DNA from: Bos javanicus
Lineage: Eukaryota > Chordata > Mammalia > Artiodactyla > Bovidae
Length of the DNA: 64,000 bases
Assembly (NCBI RefSeq): GCF_032452875.1
Contig: NC_083878.1
Span: forward strand, 56,773,378 to 56,837,377
Direction of reading: 5' to 3'
In this document: piece by piece, positions 33,291 through 45,222 of the stretch
Layout of the letters: every line of letters begins with the position of its first letter
Position numbering within the stretch: position 1 is the stretch's first letter
The notes under the pieces: generated by a model
What the model was told of the DNA's origin: nothing
The model's database searches: none
What the model saw: the letters and a program-made list of their open reading frames with translations, nothing else
Made by a program: the position numbers and the translations under genes

Positions 33291-33412
33291 TCTACTCATT
33301 TTTATTGTATTCTATAGTCTGAATATTTTGACTAGTTTTAAATTCCTGTAATACTTTAGCCCTCTTTCATCTTTTTTTGGATCCATATTAGATATTTTCA
33401 CTCTGAGGTTAC

Positions 33413-33500
33413 ATATTAAAACTATTAAATTTATTAATATCTATTAAATAGATACTACTATTAGATAGATACTATCTATTAGATAGATATCTACTATTAA
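33413..33500. repeat. Low-complexity, partly palindromic TAGATA tract
   Basis: Repeats of TATTAAA, then TAGATACTATCTATTAGATAGATATCT, which contains self-complementary TAGATA/TATCTA arms. Confidence 0.8.
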
Positions 33501-33659
33501 AACCCTGGGTTCCACACTCCTGCCTTGTGCTCTCAGAGCACCCTGCACATGTCTTTTATAATTGTAACTCCAGTGTATTGTAATTGTTCTTTATCTTCTG
33601 GCTCTCAGTGAGAGCTTTAGGGAAGGAACTATGTCTTGCTTGCTCACTGGTATATGTCC
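33501..33659 (+). mobile_element. L2 LINE 3' end (split by the MaLR LTR)
   Basis: GGGAAGGAACTATGTCTTGCTTGCTCACTGGTATATGTCCAGCAC is the L2 3' phrase. It resumes at 34080 with AGCACCTAGAGCATGATGAG and TTGTTGAATGAATGAATG. Confidence 0.75.
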
Positions 33660-33664
33660 AGCAC

Positions 33665-34079
33665 TGCTCTTATCTGAAAGTTTGTGTTCCCACCAAATTT
33701 GTACAGGGAAATGTTAACCCCCAAATGTGATGATATTAGTCAGTGAGGCCTTTGGGAGGTACTCCAATCATCACTGTGGTATCCTCATGAATGATATTGG
33801 GCTTCCCTGGTAGCTCAGACGGTAAAGCGTCATGAATGATATTAGTGCCTTATATAAAAGAGGAGTTAAGAGGAATGCCTGGGCCCTTCTTCCATCATGT
33901 AAGGATACAGCAAGAAGCCAGCAGTCTGTAATCCACAAGAGGGCCTTGACCAGAACCTGGCCATGCTGGCACTCTGATTTTGGGCTTCCAGCTTCCAGAG
34001 CTATGGGAAATAAAATTCTGTTGTGTTAAGATACCCAGTAGATGGCATTTTGTTATAATAGCCTGAACAAACTAAGGCA
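33665..34079 (+). mobile_element. MaLR solo LTR (MLT1/MST type)
   Basis: Begins TG (TGCTCTTATCTGAAAG) and ends CA (CTAAGGCA). Contains CCCCCAAATGTGATGATATTAG, GGCCTTTGGGAGGTA, GTGCCTTATATAAAAGAGG and GGAAATAAAATTCTG (poly(A) signal region). A 5-bp TSD, AGCAC, lies at 33660-33664 and 34080-34084. No internal region or second LTR, so it is a solo LTR inside an L2. Confidence 0.88.
33785..33843 (+). mobile_element. 31-bp Bov-tA head with 14-bp TSD
   Basis: Positions 33799-33829 are the first 31 bp of a Bov-tA (GGGCTTCCCTGGTAGCTCAG and 11 more bases, the A-box half of the tRNA-like head) and nothing else of the SINE. TCATGAATGATATT flanks it exactly at 33785-33798 and 33830-33843. Removal restores the LTR reading. 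Confidence 0.9.
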
Positions 34080-34084
34080 AGCAC

Positions 34085-34142
34085 CTAGAGCATGATGAGT
34101 GGGTTCTGTATACAACATGTATTTGTTGAATGAATGAATGTT
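34085..34142 (+). mobile_element. L2 LINE 3' terminus (continues from 33659)
   Basis: CATGTATTTGTTGAATGAATGAATG is the terminal L2 phrase, continuing after the LTR. Confidence 0.7.
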
Positions 34143-35813
34143 TAATTGTTATTACTCCACTTGTTTTACTTATTACTCTACTTTCTATTGCCTTTGGCAC
34201 TTTCTCCATGCAGAATAGTGCCTTTAAGGTAACTAACTCTTAATGTGGAGTGCAGTCAATATATAATATATGTAAGGTTGAACAGGTGGAAGATATGAGA
34301 ACAACTCTTATCCAGCTGTAATCGTCTATGATTTTATAGTGAACAAGTCTGATGGCATGTGGATGGTTCCTTAGACATTTCTTTATCTTTATTTCTTTCA
34401 AATTCATAGGCTATAAGCTCAACTGTTTTTTTAAAATTTATTATTATTATTTATTTATTTATTTTTTACTGTAGTTGCGTGCATTGGCTATTCACATATC
34501 CAACATAAAATGCTTCTTTTTTTTTTCATTTGAACTCAGCTGATCATTTGAAGTTTATTTGCTGAAAGCCTAATACCCTGCCTGGCCTATAGTATGTGCT
34601 CTATTAAATATAAGTTAAAAATAGTAGCTTAAAAATTATTTTTTCTCTTCTTAAATTGTTTTCACATGTATACTATACTAAATTTTTAACCTGAATGTTG
34701 AACTTATCTGCCATGATGACATTTATCAGTGTCCAGTTAGGTGTTTCATTACACAGATGTGTATTTGTGACATTTTATTTCAGGACAGTGGAGTGTAAAT
34801 ATTCTAGATTGGGGGATGCAAATTACCATGCATTCCTTACTTTTTCACATACTATTCAATTTTTGTATGTCTGTATGCTTCTAGTAGGGGTGGCATTCAT
34901 GTCTATGTGTCAAGTTAATACAACTTTGAGGGCTCTCTTTATAAAAATGCATACACACACACACACACACAGAATCACACAATGTTGGAAGTAATTACAG
35001 GGCCTCATGAGGGTTTGGGGGAGACCTTCCTACCCCATGTACTATTGCCTTTCATTAACCTGAGTCCATTGCCTGTGGTATTAGTTTAACCTTAAATTCT
35101 TTATTCACTGATGCACTAATTTGGCAAACATTAAAAGAAATTTATTTTTCCAAGTGTGTTATTTAGTGCTTACCCTCCATCTTTAATGTTGCTTTAAATT
35201 TTGTTAATTTTTAAACATCCATTTATACATTTAAGCTGCTTTCTAAATGTAAGTCTGCTGTTATTCTTGAAATGTGAGCCAAAACGCACTATATTATGTC
35301 TGATTAGCAAGTGAATGGAGGGTGGAGGCTTATTTTTTGAAGGTCAGTAGACTTCTAAGAGCCTTGGTGGTATCGTTTAGAAAATTACTATTTCAGTACA
35401 ACTAATGGAGCCCATGATGCCTGTGAGTGGACCTGAAGCCATTGTTTTAAGGGCCTTCACTTGGCACATTGTGTCCCTGTGGGCAGAGTTAATAGATTTT
35501 TATGAAAAAGTGTTTTCTGGAGGAATTTGGCCTGTGTAGTAATAATTTTTAATACTTCTGTGATTATTAAAGTTAGATGACTTTTCACAGAAAAGTGACT
35601 GGGGACTTCTGCTTATGTTTCTCTGGAAAAAGTAGCAAGTCCTTTTGGCTGAACAATTACTAAGTGTCTCCCAGCCTTCTATTTTTTCTATTTGAAAGTA
35701 TATCTCCAATTCTTTTCTGAGTAAAAGCTCTTTTGTGGAGGATTGTTTTCAAAATAATGTAGTGCTAGCCTCCCTTCTATGAGGCCCTTGGGTGATCCTC
35801 AGAGATTGTACAC
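34143..35813. other. Low-repeat DNA
   Basis: Contains an (ATTT)n tract near 34437-34470, a possible MIR/L2 3' tip at 34575-34620 (CCTGCCTGGCCTATAGTATGTGC), and (AC)11 at 34950-34971. The 99-residue frame at 34695-34994 runs into that AC tract and has no recognised domain. From 34972 to 35813 I see nothing to name. Confidence 0.45.
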
Positions 35814-36066
35814 ATACTTTGACCACCTGATGTGAAGAACTAACTCACTGGAAAAAATCCTGATGTTGAGAAAGGGCAGGAAGAGGAGGGGGTAACAGAG
35901 AATGAGGAGGGGGTGACAGAGAATGAGATGGTTGGATTTCATCATTGACTTAATGGACATAAGTTTGATCAAACTCTGGGAGATAGTGAAGGATACGGAA
36001 GCCTGGTGTGCTGCAGTTCATGGGGTTGCAAAGAGTCATACATGACTGAATGTCTGAACAACAACA
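35814..36066 (+). mobile_element. BovB LINE 3' fragment with a tandem duplication
   Basis: ATACTTTGACCACCTGATGTG to CATACATGACTGAATGTCTG. A 21-bp unit (GAGGAGGGGGTAACAGAGAAT at 35883, GAGGAGGGGGTGACAGAGAAT at 35904) is duplicated in tandem relative to other BovB copies. Old and diverged. Confidence 0.9.
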
Positions 36067-37059
36067 AATGGGAAATAGAATAGCTCACTCCCCACAAAGC
36101 CCTATTTACCTTTTCTTTCAGAAATCACCCTAGAGCAAAAAGGAGAATGGAAAGGAGAAGTAAAGATTGAAATTTAAACAATCTAGGTGGTATCTGCAAC
36201 CAGGAACATCAATATATAAGGATAATCATACAAATTCAGAAAAGATCAAACAGGAGTAGCAAGAATGCCAATTATATTAGATGGTGTGATATGCTGCAGA
36301 GATTCCTCTTCAGTACTGAAGGGCCCCAACTTCTAGAAGGTTGCCCTCAGCCATCAATTGTCTGTGGTCAGCTCTTGAGCAGAGTTAACTGCCTCACCCA
36401 AGACCATGCACCTTCCCAGGCTAGCTGGCATCCAGTGACTGGTAGATGAGTGAGCATAAATGCCTGATTTGCATATTGCAGTGTGAGACACCTTTGATGG
36501 TCCATATGAATTTCAGAGCTCCTGACGGGGTTGGCTAAGTCCTTTCTGTGCCTCACCATAACCTAACTTCTTCTGCTTTTTCTATGTGTAATGATCTTGA
36601 GTTCAAATGCCAATCTCTGGCTCAGAGTCTCTTGCTCATGTAAGAGAAGTATAAAACAGGGAAATGACTTATCTTATATGAGGGGTGAAACAGTCTCAAC
36701 ACCAAAAGTATCTTGGGAAGTTACTCCTTCTAAGCTTTTGTACACAAATTTTTCACTTCGTTGTTAAAAAGCTTATTTCTCTACTGTCTTTTGTTTTGTA
36801 AAGTTGTTTCTTCTTAATCTCACTTTCTTTTTCTGTTTCTACCCTTTATGCTCATTCCTTTAGAATCAGGCATCTTAAAGGGATTTCTTATGTGCTTCAA
36901 GTTTTCCTCTTTATTTTGTACTGCAATATTTCTTTTGTCCCTCCACTATTTTGGAACAACTCTTTGAAGATCACCAAGCCCTGAAAAGCCAGTGGATATT
37001 TATCAATCTGTATCTTCCTTTTATTTTGGCTGCATTTGACATGGTTGTACATGCCCTAT
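36067..37059. other. Low-repeat DNA
   Basis: No named repeat. The 63-residue minus frame at 36368-36559 has no recognised domain. Confidence 0.45.
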
Positions 37060-38300
37060 TTTAAAAATAAAATTTATAACAGTTTTAGATTCACAGAATT
37101 CTTGTGAAGATAGTATAGACTTTACATTCAGTGTTCCCTATTATTAATGTCTTACATTGGTATGACATACTTGGTATAATTAATGGACCAATGCTAATAC
37201 AATATAATTAACCGAAGTCCATTCCTTGTTCAGATTTTCACTCATTCCCTAATGTCCCTTCTGTTCCATGATCTCCCCCAGGATACCACATTTTTATTTG
37301 GTCATGACTCCTTGGATCCCTCTTAACTGTCAAAGTTTCTCAGACTTTGACAGTTTTGAAAAGTAATAGGTCAGATATTTTTCAGAAGGTCTATCAGTTG
37401 AGATTTCTCATAATTAAAGTGGGTTATGCATCTTTGGGCTTCCCAGGTGGTGCTAGTGGGAAAGAAACTGCCTGGCAATGCAGGAGGCATAAGAGACTCA
37501 GCTTTGATCCTTGGATTGGGAAGATTCCCTTCAGGAGGGCATGGCAACCCACTCAAGTATTCTTGCCTGGAAAATCCCCATGGACAAAGGAGTCTGGTGG
37601 ACTACAGCCTATAGCATCACAAAGAGTTGGACATGACTGAAGCAACTGAGCACATCCACAGGGTCTTGGGAAGATCCAGAGTAAAGTGCCATTTTATCAT
37701 ATTGCATTGCATTTCATACTATCAATACGATTTATCATTGACCTTGATTACCTGACTAGGGTACTGTTTGTAAGGTTTCTCTCCCTGAATTAATTCATAT
37801 TTTCTCTCTTCTCATATTACACTATTTGGAAAAAAGTCACTATATACAGCCCACACCTAAAGAGTAGGGAGTTATGCGCAACCTCATTTTGGATGGGATA
37901 TACATAAATTTTTTGGAAATCTACATAGGAAAAATTTCTAGTTTATATTATTTATTTAATTATTAAATCATTTATTCACATTAATGTGACTTTATAGATA
38001 TATGTTTTATACTTTGGGTTATAATTCAAAACTACTTTGTTTTCTTACTTAAAATATTTCAGTTTTGGCTACTGGGAGATCTTTCAGTTGTCTCCCGTAT
38101 CCCATTGACCTGTGCTCATCAATGTGTATGTATTTTTATATTACTTCCTTAATTTATGGCACTGCAAAATACTTCTGGATGATCTTGTACATTAACTGGC
38201 CGTATATGGCAGTCAACAATTTCTCCAGGAAGCCTGACTCTTTTTATTGGTGATGGATATTAGAAGCCAAGGTGTAAACTCTAGGTTGCTCAGCACTTCT
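37060..38300. mobile_element. Old L1M-type LINE block, split by a SINE
   Basis: CAGTTTTAGATTCACAGAATTC, TAATGGACCAATGCTAATAC, GATCTCCCCCAGGATACCACA, TTTCTCAGACTTTGACAGTTTTG, then after the SINE AAAAGTCACTATATACAGCCCACACC, GGAGTTATGCGCAACCTC and TACTTTGGGTTATAATTC occur in the order of a long, common mammalian repeat that I take to be L1M. Orientation not determined. Confidence 0.5.
37434..37650 (+). mobile_element. Bov-tA SINE
   Basis: TGGGCTTCCCAGGTGGTGCTAG head; ATGGCAACCCACTCAAGTATTC; GAGTTGGACATGACTGAAGC. Confidence 0.93.
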
Positions 38301-39021
38301 TTATGTGAAACTCAGTTCTCTTAGTTTCTGTAACAATATGCTTTCTCTCTTTTCTCTTACCTTTCTGACTACTTCTTTCTGAGTCTCAATTGGATCCTTT
38401 TTGCCTCCTCCAATCTTTAATTATTGCAGTTATTCCAGATGGTCCCCCACAGGATACTCTTCTGTTGTCAATCTGTAACACTTTCTGAGTTATTTCTCTC
38501 AATCTTCTTTCAGTTGTCCATTATGGCTCTTTAAGTTCAATATCTTTAAGAACACATAGGTCTTTCATGACCTGGCACTAGGAACCTGCCCAAGTCTTGT
38601 TCCCCTGACTTCTCTTCTTGCCCTCATACACCCACAGTGGTGAACTTCTTTAAGTTCCCTGCACAGAACTGCTAGGTTTTCTATTCTACATTATGTCAGT
38701 ATTTTATATCTTTTGACATATTTTGTGAACACTTTTCTTCATCTCCTTCCCGTCTCCTGGGAAAAATCTAAAATTTCCACCAGAAAGTCTTTCTTGTTTC
38801 CCAGGAAGTAAATTCTCCTTAAACTTAAATTTCTCCCTTTAAGGTGGAGAGGCTATTGTATGGGACTATGAGACTCCAGTTCCCTCACTGAACTGTGACC
38901 TCAGTTCTCTTTTTCCCTAACATTTTCTCATGTCTAGGACACTGACTCATGATGGCCAGTTGAAAGCAATTGAAAGACTGAAAGAGAACAGCTGAATGCA
39001 GAGGGAGACATAGCTATAGCT
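38301..39021. other. Unassigned, pyrimidine-rich, possibly old L2
   Basis: TTTCATGACCTGGCACTAGGAACCTGCCC and TTCCCTGCACAGAACTGC recall an ancient LINE 3' region in antisense, but I cannot assign it. Confidence 0.3.
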
Positions 39022-39032
39022 AGAGGATATCA

Positions 39033-39249
39033 CTTGGCTTCTCTGGTGACTCAGTCAGTAAGGAATCCACCTGCAATACAGGAGAGCCAGATTTGATCCC
39101 TGGGTCGGGAAGATCCTCTGGAGAAGTAAATAGACACCCATTCCAGTATTCTTGCCTGGGAAATCCCATGAACAGAGAAGCCTGGTAGGCTACAGTCCAT
39201 AGATTTGTAAGAGTCAGACATCACTTCACTTAGTGACTAAACCACCACC
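39033..39249 (+). mobile_element. Bov-tA SINE
   Basis: Sense copy. TSD AGAGGATATCA at 39022-39032 against AGAGGCTATCA at 39250-39260 (10 of 11). Confidence 0.94.
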
Positions 39250-39260
39250 AGAGGCTATCA

Positions 39261-39650
39261 TATCACATAGTCAGAAACAAGCTATTAGACAACTTAGGGA
39301 TTCAGAGAAATATAAGGAATGTCTGCCTTTAAGAAGCTCCAAAGCTTACAAAGTGAAATCTGTATGTAGGAATCAAAGGTCTCTCCATCTGTACAGACTG
39401 TTATGTTCCCATGAAAGGTACATAATGGGCTAGAGAGAGCAGAGATCTCTGTGGGCTGTTATGGTAGGGAGCAACTTCAGGAAAGAAATGAATCTTAACC
39501 TTTGTCATAAAAGATGATTAAGATTTGAATAGATGGAACAGGATGAATAAGTGGAATATGGACAATGTTTTGGCTGCCACACTGAGCTTCAAGGTCAGGA
39601 TGAGAATTGTGTTGGTGATAAGAAGGGGTCTGAGTCTGGAAAGCATTTCT
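39261..39650 (+). mobile_element. Probable L2 LINE remnant
   Basis: TGCCTTTAAGAAGCTCC, GATGATTAAGATTTGAATAGATGG and GGGTCTGAGTCTGGAAAGC weakly follow sense L2. Confidence 0.35.
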
Positions 39651-39857
39651 ATTTGATTATTTCTCTTAACCTCATGCAAATTGATCTTAGCTTCTTAAAT
39701 CTCAACTTGAACATCATTTCCATACTTATAGATAATGCCTCTGAAAATTTATTTTTCTTTATTTTTTATTTTCCTCTCTTCATTAGTGATAGAAGTTAGA
39801 GCTATTGTCCCTTTGGAATAGCAATTTATCTTTGACATTAAAAAAGCTGGTATGTTT

Positions 39858-39859
<2 letters not shown>

Positions 39860-39906
<47 letters not shown>
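39860..39906. repeat. (AT)n microsatellite
   Basis: About 23 uninterrupted AT units, self-complementary. Confidence 0.97.
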
Positions 39907-39907
<1 letters not shown>

Positions 39908-41738
39908 ACCCAGCTGTTACTTTTAAAGCTCTTTATTAAAATGTAGCAATGAACTCTCTTACATTGTTTTTTATAGATTGCTTATACTTTGCATTTAGAT
40001 GAGAAAATATTTTGTGACTAGGATAATTAATTCAAATTTGTGTCTCCACAAAATAAGAAGTTGTGAACATATTTCATTTGGATGTGTGACCTTAAGCTGT
40101 TTTGACCTACTTTTGGAAATTATACTTTTCTTAGAAACATTGATTGGTTACCTTAATTGTCTGTGGTGAATTCAATTTCAACTCTCCTGGGAGGCATGAT
40201 TGCCCAGTCCACTTAAAATTATAAATCATAATATGGAATGCTTTGCTTTAGACTTAAAGATTGCCAACAGCTCAGGATTTTGTTTTGGTTCATCAGTTTG
40301 TAGCATCACCATGCCTCAAAAGACTTTGCAGTTAACATTGTTCAGTTACTATGCATTTTTCATGGCTTGAAAGGCTGACACCTGATACTGATTTGGATGT
40401 ATCTATTTTGGCATGCTTCACGATATTCATAAAGTTAGGATTTTTATACACTTAAAATTTCGGCAGATAAGAAAAACAAGTCTGAGTATATTTATTTGTC
40501 TATGAATTTTGATGGAAAAGTAAAAGGAACATTCTAAGAGAAATCATAGAGTGATTTTGTTGTAAGCTATAACGCTACATGTCCGGCTCATTCTAGAGAA
40601 TGCATTCACTCTATTTCTAGTATAGTGAAGTAAATCTTAGGTTTTTATATTAGTCTATTTCATGGCTCATTGAGAAGTATGTATCTATCTACATATTTCA
40701 ATTATTTAAATATTGTATTTATTTACAATACATATTATTTTATATTGTAAAAATAATACCTATAGAAGACATAGAACTATTAAAATGCAGAGAACAAGAG
40801 TTAAATCCCACAAAAATAGCATCACAGATGCTTAAATGTATTATATTCAGTCTGTTTTCTGTGCTTATCAGTGTATGTTCTACCTATTTTTACCTCAAAA
40901 CTCAGTACATTGTTTATTTAGTTTTAACTCTTGCTTGTATCCAGTTTTGTTTGAGCATATGTTCTACTATCCATATCTAGACCACCTACAAGACAGATGG
41001 ATAGAACAAAAACTCATAAGATTTGAGAAATTCTTAAGATTGGAAGTACTGAGAGGAGTTTTATACTTATAGCAATTATTATATCATATATATTACATCA
41101 GTAAGCCTGGTGTAACTGAAAGAATGGGAACATAAATGTGTAGAGGGAAAAATGACATCAGAGATATCATCACTTAATAGACTTAATGACACAACAAAGT
41201 ATTGATTTAGTGTATTATGTTGAAATTTTCAAATTTCCTAGAGAAAAAGTAAATGGATGCAAATTAGCATATTGGCCTAACACAGGGTGAAATGGGTGAT
41301 TGTGGGAACCATATGTGCTTTGGGCTGAGTTAGGATACAGCTGGATTAAAAACAAACAAAAAACTAGCCAGCCTTAACTATTTCCAAAAGAATTCTATTA
41401 TGGTAGATGGCAAAGTGCGAAGCAGAGTTAAATATATCTAATCATGATGGAAAATGAAAAGAATGATTACTAAAGATGAGCAAGGTGAGTTGAAAATTTA
41501 TAGAAGTAGGATATGGGAACTTTAGACCTGTAAGAGCCCTACTGTTAATAGGTTCTGCAAGCTGAAGTTAAGCTCGTGTAAGGGACCCCTTGGAAGAAAG
41601 ATAGCTTCTGTATGGAGAAGGAGAACATCCTGCACATCACCCAAACTTCAGTCTCCACCAAGGAGAAGTGAGTCAATAAGATCAGATGTGCTGTGTCCTT
41701 TGTTTTTATTAATTTGTTTCACAGAGTTTATTTTGCTT
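39907..41738. other. Low-repeat AT-rich DNA
   Basis: 1.8 kb without a named repeat. The 78-residue frame at 40836-41072 has no recognised domain. Longest repeat-poor stretch in the window. Confidence 0.5.
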
Positions 41739-42340
41739 CAGTTCAGTTCAGTTCAGTCACTCAGTCATGTCCGACTCTTTGTGACCCCATGAATTGCAGC
41801 ATGCCAGACCTCCCTGTCCATCACCGTCTCCCGGAGTTCACTCAAACTTATGTCCATCGAGTCGGTGATGCCATCCAGCCATCTCATCCTCTGTCATCCC
41901 CTTTTCCTCCTGCCCCCAATCCCTCCCAGCGTCAGAGTCTTTTCTAATGAGTCAACTCTTCTCATGAGGCAGCCAAAGTACTGGACTTTCAGCTTTGGCA
42001 TCAGTCATTCCCAAGAAAACTCAGGGTTGATCTCCTTTAGAATGGACTGGTTGGATCTCCTTGTGGTCCAAGGGACTCTCAAGAGTCTTCTCCAACACCA
42101 CACTTCAAAAGCATCAATTCTTCGGCGCTCAGCTTTCTTCACAGTTCAACTCTCACATCCAAACATGACCACTGGAAAAACCATAGCCTTGACTAGATGG
42201 ACCTTTGTTGGCAAAGTAATATCTCTGCTTTTCAATATGCTATCTAGGTTAGTCATAACTTTTCTTCCAAGGAGTAAGCATCTTTTAATCTCATGGCTGA
42301 AGTCACCATCTGCAGTGATTTTGGAGCCCCCCAAAATAAA
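41739..42340 (-). mobile_element. BovB LINE 3' fragment, 0.6 kb
   Basis: Antisense, from CAGTTCAGTTCAGTTCAGTC to the codons for GGSKITADGD (minus frame 42146-42334). Ends downstream of the catalytic box. A possible 7-bp TSD TATTTTG (41728, 42341) is not convincing. Confidence 0.94.
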
Positions 42341-43343
42341 TATTTTGGAAAGTTATATATTTATTTTAAGTTTATATTATGATTATATTTAAATAAAGCA
42401 TTTTGACTATTTTTCTGATATTATCATAAGGCAGAATGACTGCAACAACATCTTTTGATTCCATCTATTTACAATGAAGACTTTAGCACTCATTTCTTTA
42501 ACCTCTTATCTTGACTCCAATTATTTGTTAAGAGGAGAATTTAGTATTAGATCTGTGTTTTTAAATGACTAGTTTTTATACTATATAAATTTTCTTTTGT
42601 GCATATTGTTTCTTCACATTTGCATTCATTTTTGGAAACAATACTTCCATATTTGGTTTCTTAACACAACATCAGCCAGAAGAATTCTAGTGTGGTGATG
42701 GGCTGGGTGCACCAGGAGAGCCAATTAGTACCCCCTTGGGATATTTTAAGAGAAAAGTCTGTAACAAGGTACTGGAAGACATATCTCTGTAGGCAGTCTC
42801 CTAGATTCCCCCCTAATAATGTGTGTGCCTAACTGAAGAGAAGTTACTATAGCAGATCCTTTTATTTCAGTATTTCAGCATCCCTAATTGTGGTGTCAGA
42901 AAGAATCTTAGAAGCACAGAGATAAATGTGAAGGGAAGCTGATTAAAAACATTCAATGAATTGAGTTTGGAACTAGTTTTTTATTTGCTACAAAAGCACA
43001 AAGTGGCAGACTGACTTCCAGGAGCAAATCCTTGCTCAAATATAAACTCAAAGAGCTGTAACTGCCCTAAGGGATATGGTTCACCTCATTATCCAGAATT
43101 TCACTTTCGGTATTTTGCTACATAAGGTAAATTACTCTGGGTTGGTTGGGATGCTCTTTGCCCCTCTATTAGGGTAGATGATCATATGTGCATGACTTTG
43201 AGGAAATGCCAGGAGGCCAGTTTTTAAGGAAAAAAGGAACAAAGAGAACTTTATAGGGAGAAAAACTTTTTTTTCTTCCCTTTTATGTTCTTTGGCTGGC
43301 CTAATAATAAAATTGACATAGCAGGACTTGATATTGTTATTTA
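42341..43343. other. Unassigned
   Basis: No gene; 42660-42960 looks moderately GC-balanced and could be an old repeat that I do not know. Confidence 0.4.
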
Positions 43344-44117
43344 ATCATTCAGTCATGTACAACTCTGTGACCCAATGGACTGCAGCACTCCAGGCTTCCC
43401 CATCCTTCACCATCTCCCGGAGTTTGCTCAAACTCATGTCCATTGAGTCAATAATGCTATCCAATCATCTCACCCTCTGTCATCCCCTTCTTCTCCTGCC
43501 CTCAATCTTTCCAAGCATCAGGGTCTTTTCCAATGACTTGGCTCTTCACATCAGGTGGCCAAAATTTTGGACCTTCAGCTTCAGCTGTAGTCTTTCCAAT
43601 GAATATTCAGTGTTGATTTCCTTTAGAATTGACTGGTTTGATATCTTTACATTCCAAGGGGCTCTCAAGAGTCTTCTCCAGCACCAGTTTGAAAGCATCA
43701 ATTCTTTGGTGCTCAGCCTTCTTTATGGTCTGATTCTCACATCTGTACATGACTTTTGGAAAAACCGTATCTTTGACTATATGAACCTTTGTGGGCAAAA
43801 TAATATCTCTGCTTTTTAATACACTGTCTAGGTTTGTCATAGTTTTTCTTCCAAGGAGCAAGTGTCTTTCAATTTTGTGACTCTGGTCACTGTCTGCAGT
43901 GATTTTGGAGCCCCCAAAAATAAAATCTGGCACTGATTCCACTTTTACCCCTTTATTTGCCATGAAGTGATAGGACAGGATGCCGTGATCTTAGTTTTTT
44001 GAATGTTGAGTTTAAAGTCAACTTTTTCACTCTTCTCTTTCATCAAGAGGCTTTTTAGTTCCTCTTCATTTTCTGCCATTAGGGTGGAATCATCTGCGTA
44101 TCTGAGGTTATTGATAG
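43344..44117 (-). mobile_element. BovB LINE, older copy
   Basis: Antisense. The 3' end lacks the CAGTTCAGTT repeats of the young subfamily and reads ATTCAGTCATGTACAACTC. Minus frames 43607-43963 and 43945-44196 include an intact catalytic YADD (44089-44100, in NNLRYADDSTLMAENEEELK). Truncated three codons upstream of that region, at INN. Substitutions break the rest. Confidence 0.94.
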
Positions 44118-44199
44118 AATGGATTAACAGAAGTAAAACACTAAATTTTGTTTGTATAGGAGTCCAAATATTTGAAGCTTTCGTATAGTCAGGCAACTG

Positions 44200-44660
44200 A
44201 GATTGTAGCCATTCTGAGCTAAGGAGAATAGGGTGGGGATTTCATTGGTGAGGAAGATAATTCAAGGGGAATATTGGAAGAGCAAGTATTCTGTAAGCAA
44301 ATGTTTGCTTGTCATGCAGATATGTCTTTCTGGTGTATCTCTGATACTAACTCGCTCCCTGGTATAGGAACTCTATCTGAATTCTTTTAGGCAACTAAGG
44401 GAGACATTAAAAAACAACAACAAATAAACAAAAACGAAACTCTTTCTGAGTCAGTTTGGCTCTGATTGTCTTTAGCTCAAAATAGTCCACATGCCATGGG
44501 TGCATTTTGGGTCCTGTATTCTGCTTTCTCTCAACTTCATTTAAAGGTAAAAATATTATCTGTACTGTTTTAACAGATCATTAATATATTCTACTGTGTC
44601 AATTATATTCTTTGGTTATGAAAATCTCAATCTCCTGTTCTTATATATCTGTGAGACAAC
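44200..44660. repeat. Unnamed dispersed repeat, copy 1
   Basis: Diverged but collinear with 50040-50570: GAAGAGCAAGTATTCTG / GGAGAGCAAATACTTGG; GTATCTCTGATACTAAC / GATCTTTGGTGATAAC; GCTCAAAATAGTCCACATGCC / ATCCAAAATAATCCACATGAC; ATGAAAATCTCAATC / ATAAAATGACAATCTC. It looks LTR-like, but I cannot name the family. Confidence 0.55.
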
Positions 44661-45072
44661 TTCACTTACTTTGAGTTTATCAAGATTATTATTGCTAACT
44701 CATGATTTCTTAAGAAGTGAGAATTGATTTGTTGGATTACTAAGACTAGCAAAGGAAACAGTCACCTTAATTCCTCAAATATTTCTGTATTTTTGCTTTT
44801 GAAACTGTTGCCTTGAGAGGATGTGCATTCTACAGCATTCTAATTTACTTCCTTCCTTATAGTAAACTAATCTTTTGATGCCTATCCTCTTACTTTTATA
44901 AATTTCTTGATAAGTTGAGAATCCATAGCAAAAAGGGTATGACTTCTTTGACATTTGTTAACCTTAATATTTGTCTCAGAAACTCAGATCAGAGATGTAT
45001 AGTTGCCATGTCTAGAAAGACCTACCTAGAGTATTGTCTTTATTTTCTTTGCTTTATAAAGAATTGGTTCTA
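44661..45072. other. Unassigned
   Basis: No gene or named repeat. Confidence 0.45.
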
Positions 45073-45083
45073 AGCTTACTTGA

Positions 45084-45211
45084 GGGGGGCATGGCAACCC
45101 ACTCCAGTATTCTTGCCTGGAGAATCCCACAGACAGAGGAACTTGGTGGTCTACAGTCCATAGGGTCTCAAAGAGTCGGACATGGCTGAAATGACTTAGC
45201 ATGCACACACG
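45084..45211 (+). mobile_element. Bov-tA SINE, 5'-truncated
   Basis: Lacks the tRNA-like head and starts at GGGGGCATGGCAACCCACTCC. TSD AGCTTACTTGA at 45073-45083 against AGCTTAGTTGA at 45212-45222 (10 of 11). Confidence 0.93.
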
Positions 45212-45222
45212 AGCTTAGTTGA

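Noticed and set aside
41728..42347. TATTTTG as TSD of the BovB at 41739
   Set aside because: Only 7 AT-rich bases, and not directly adjacent to the BovB end on the left.
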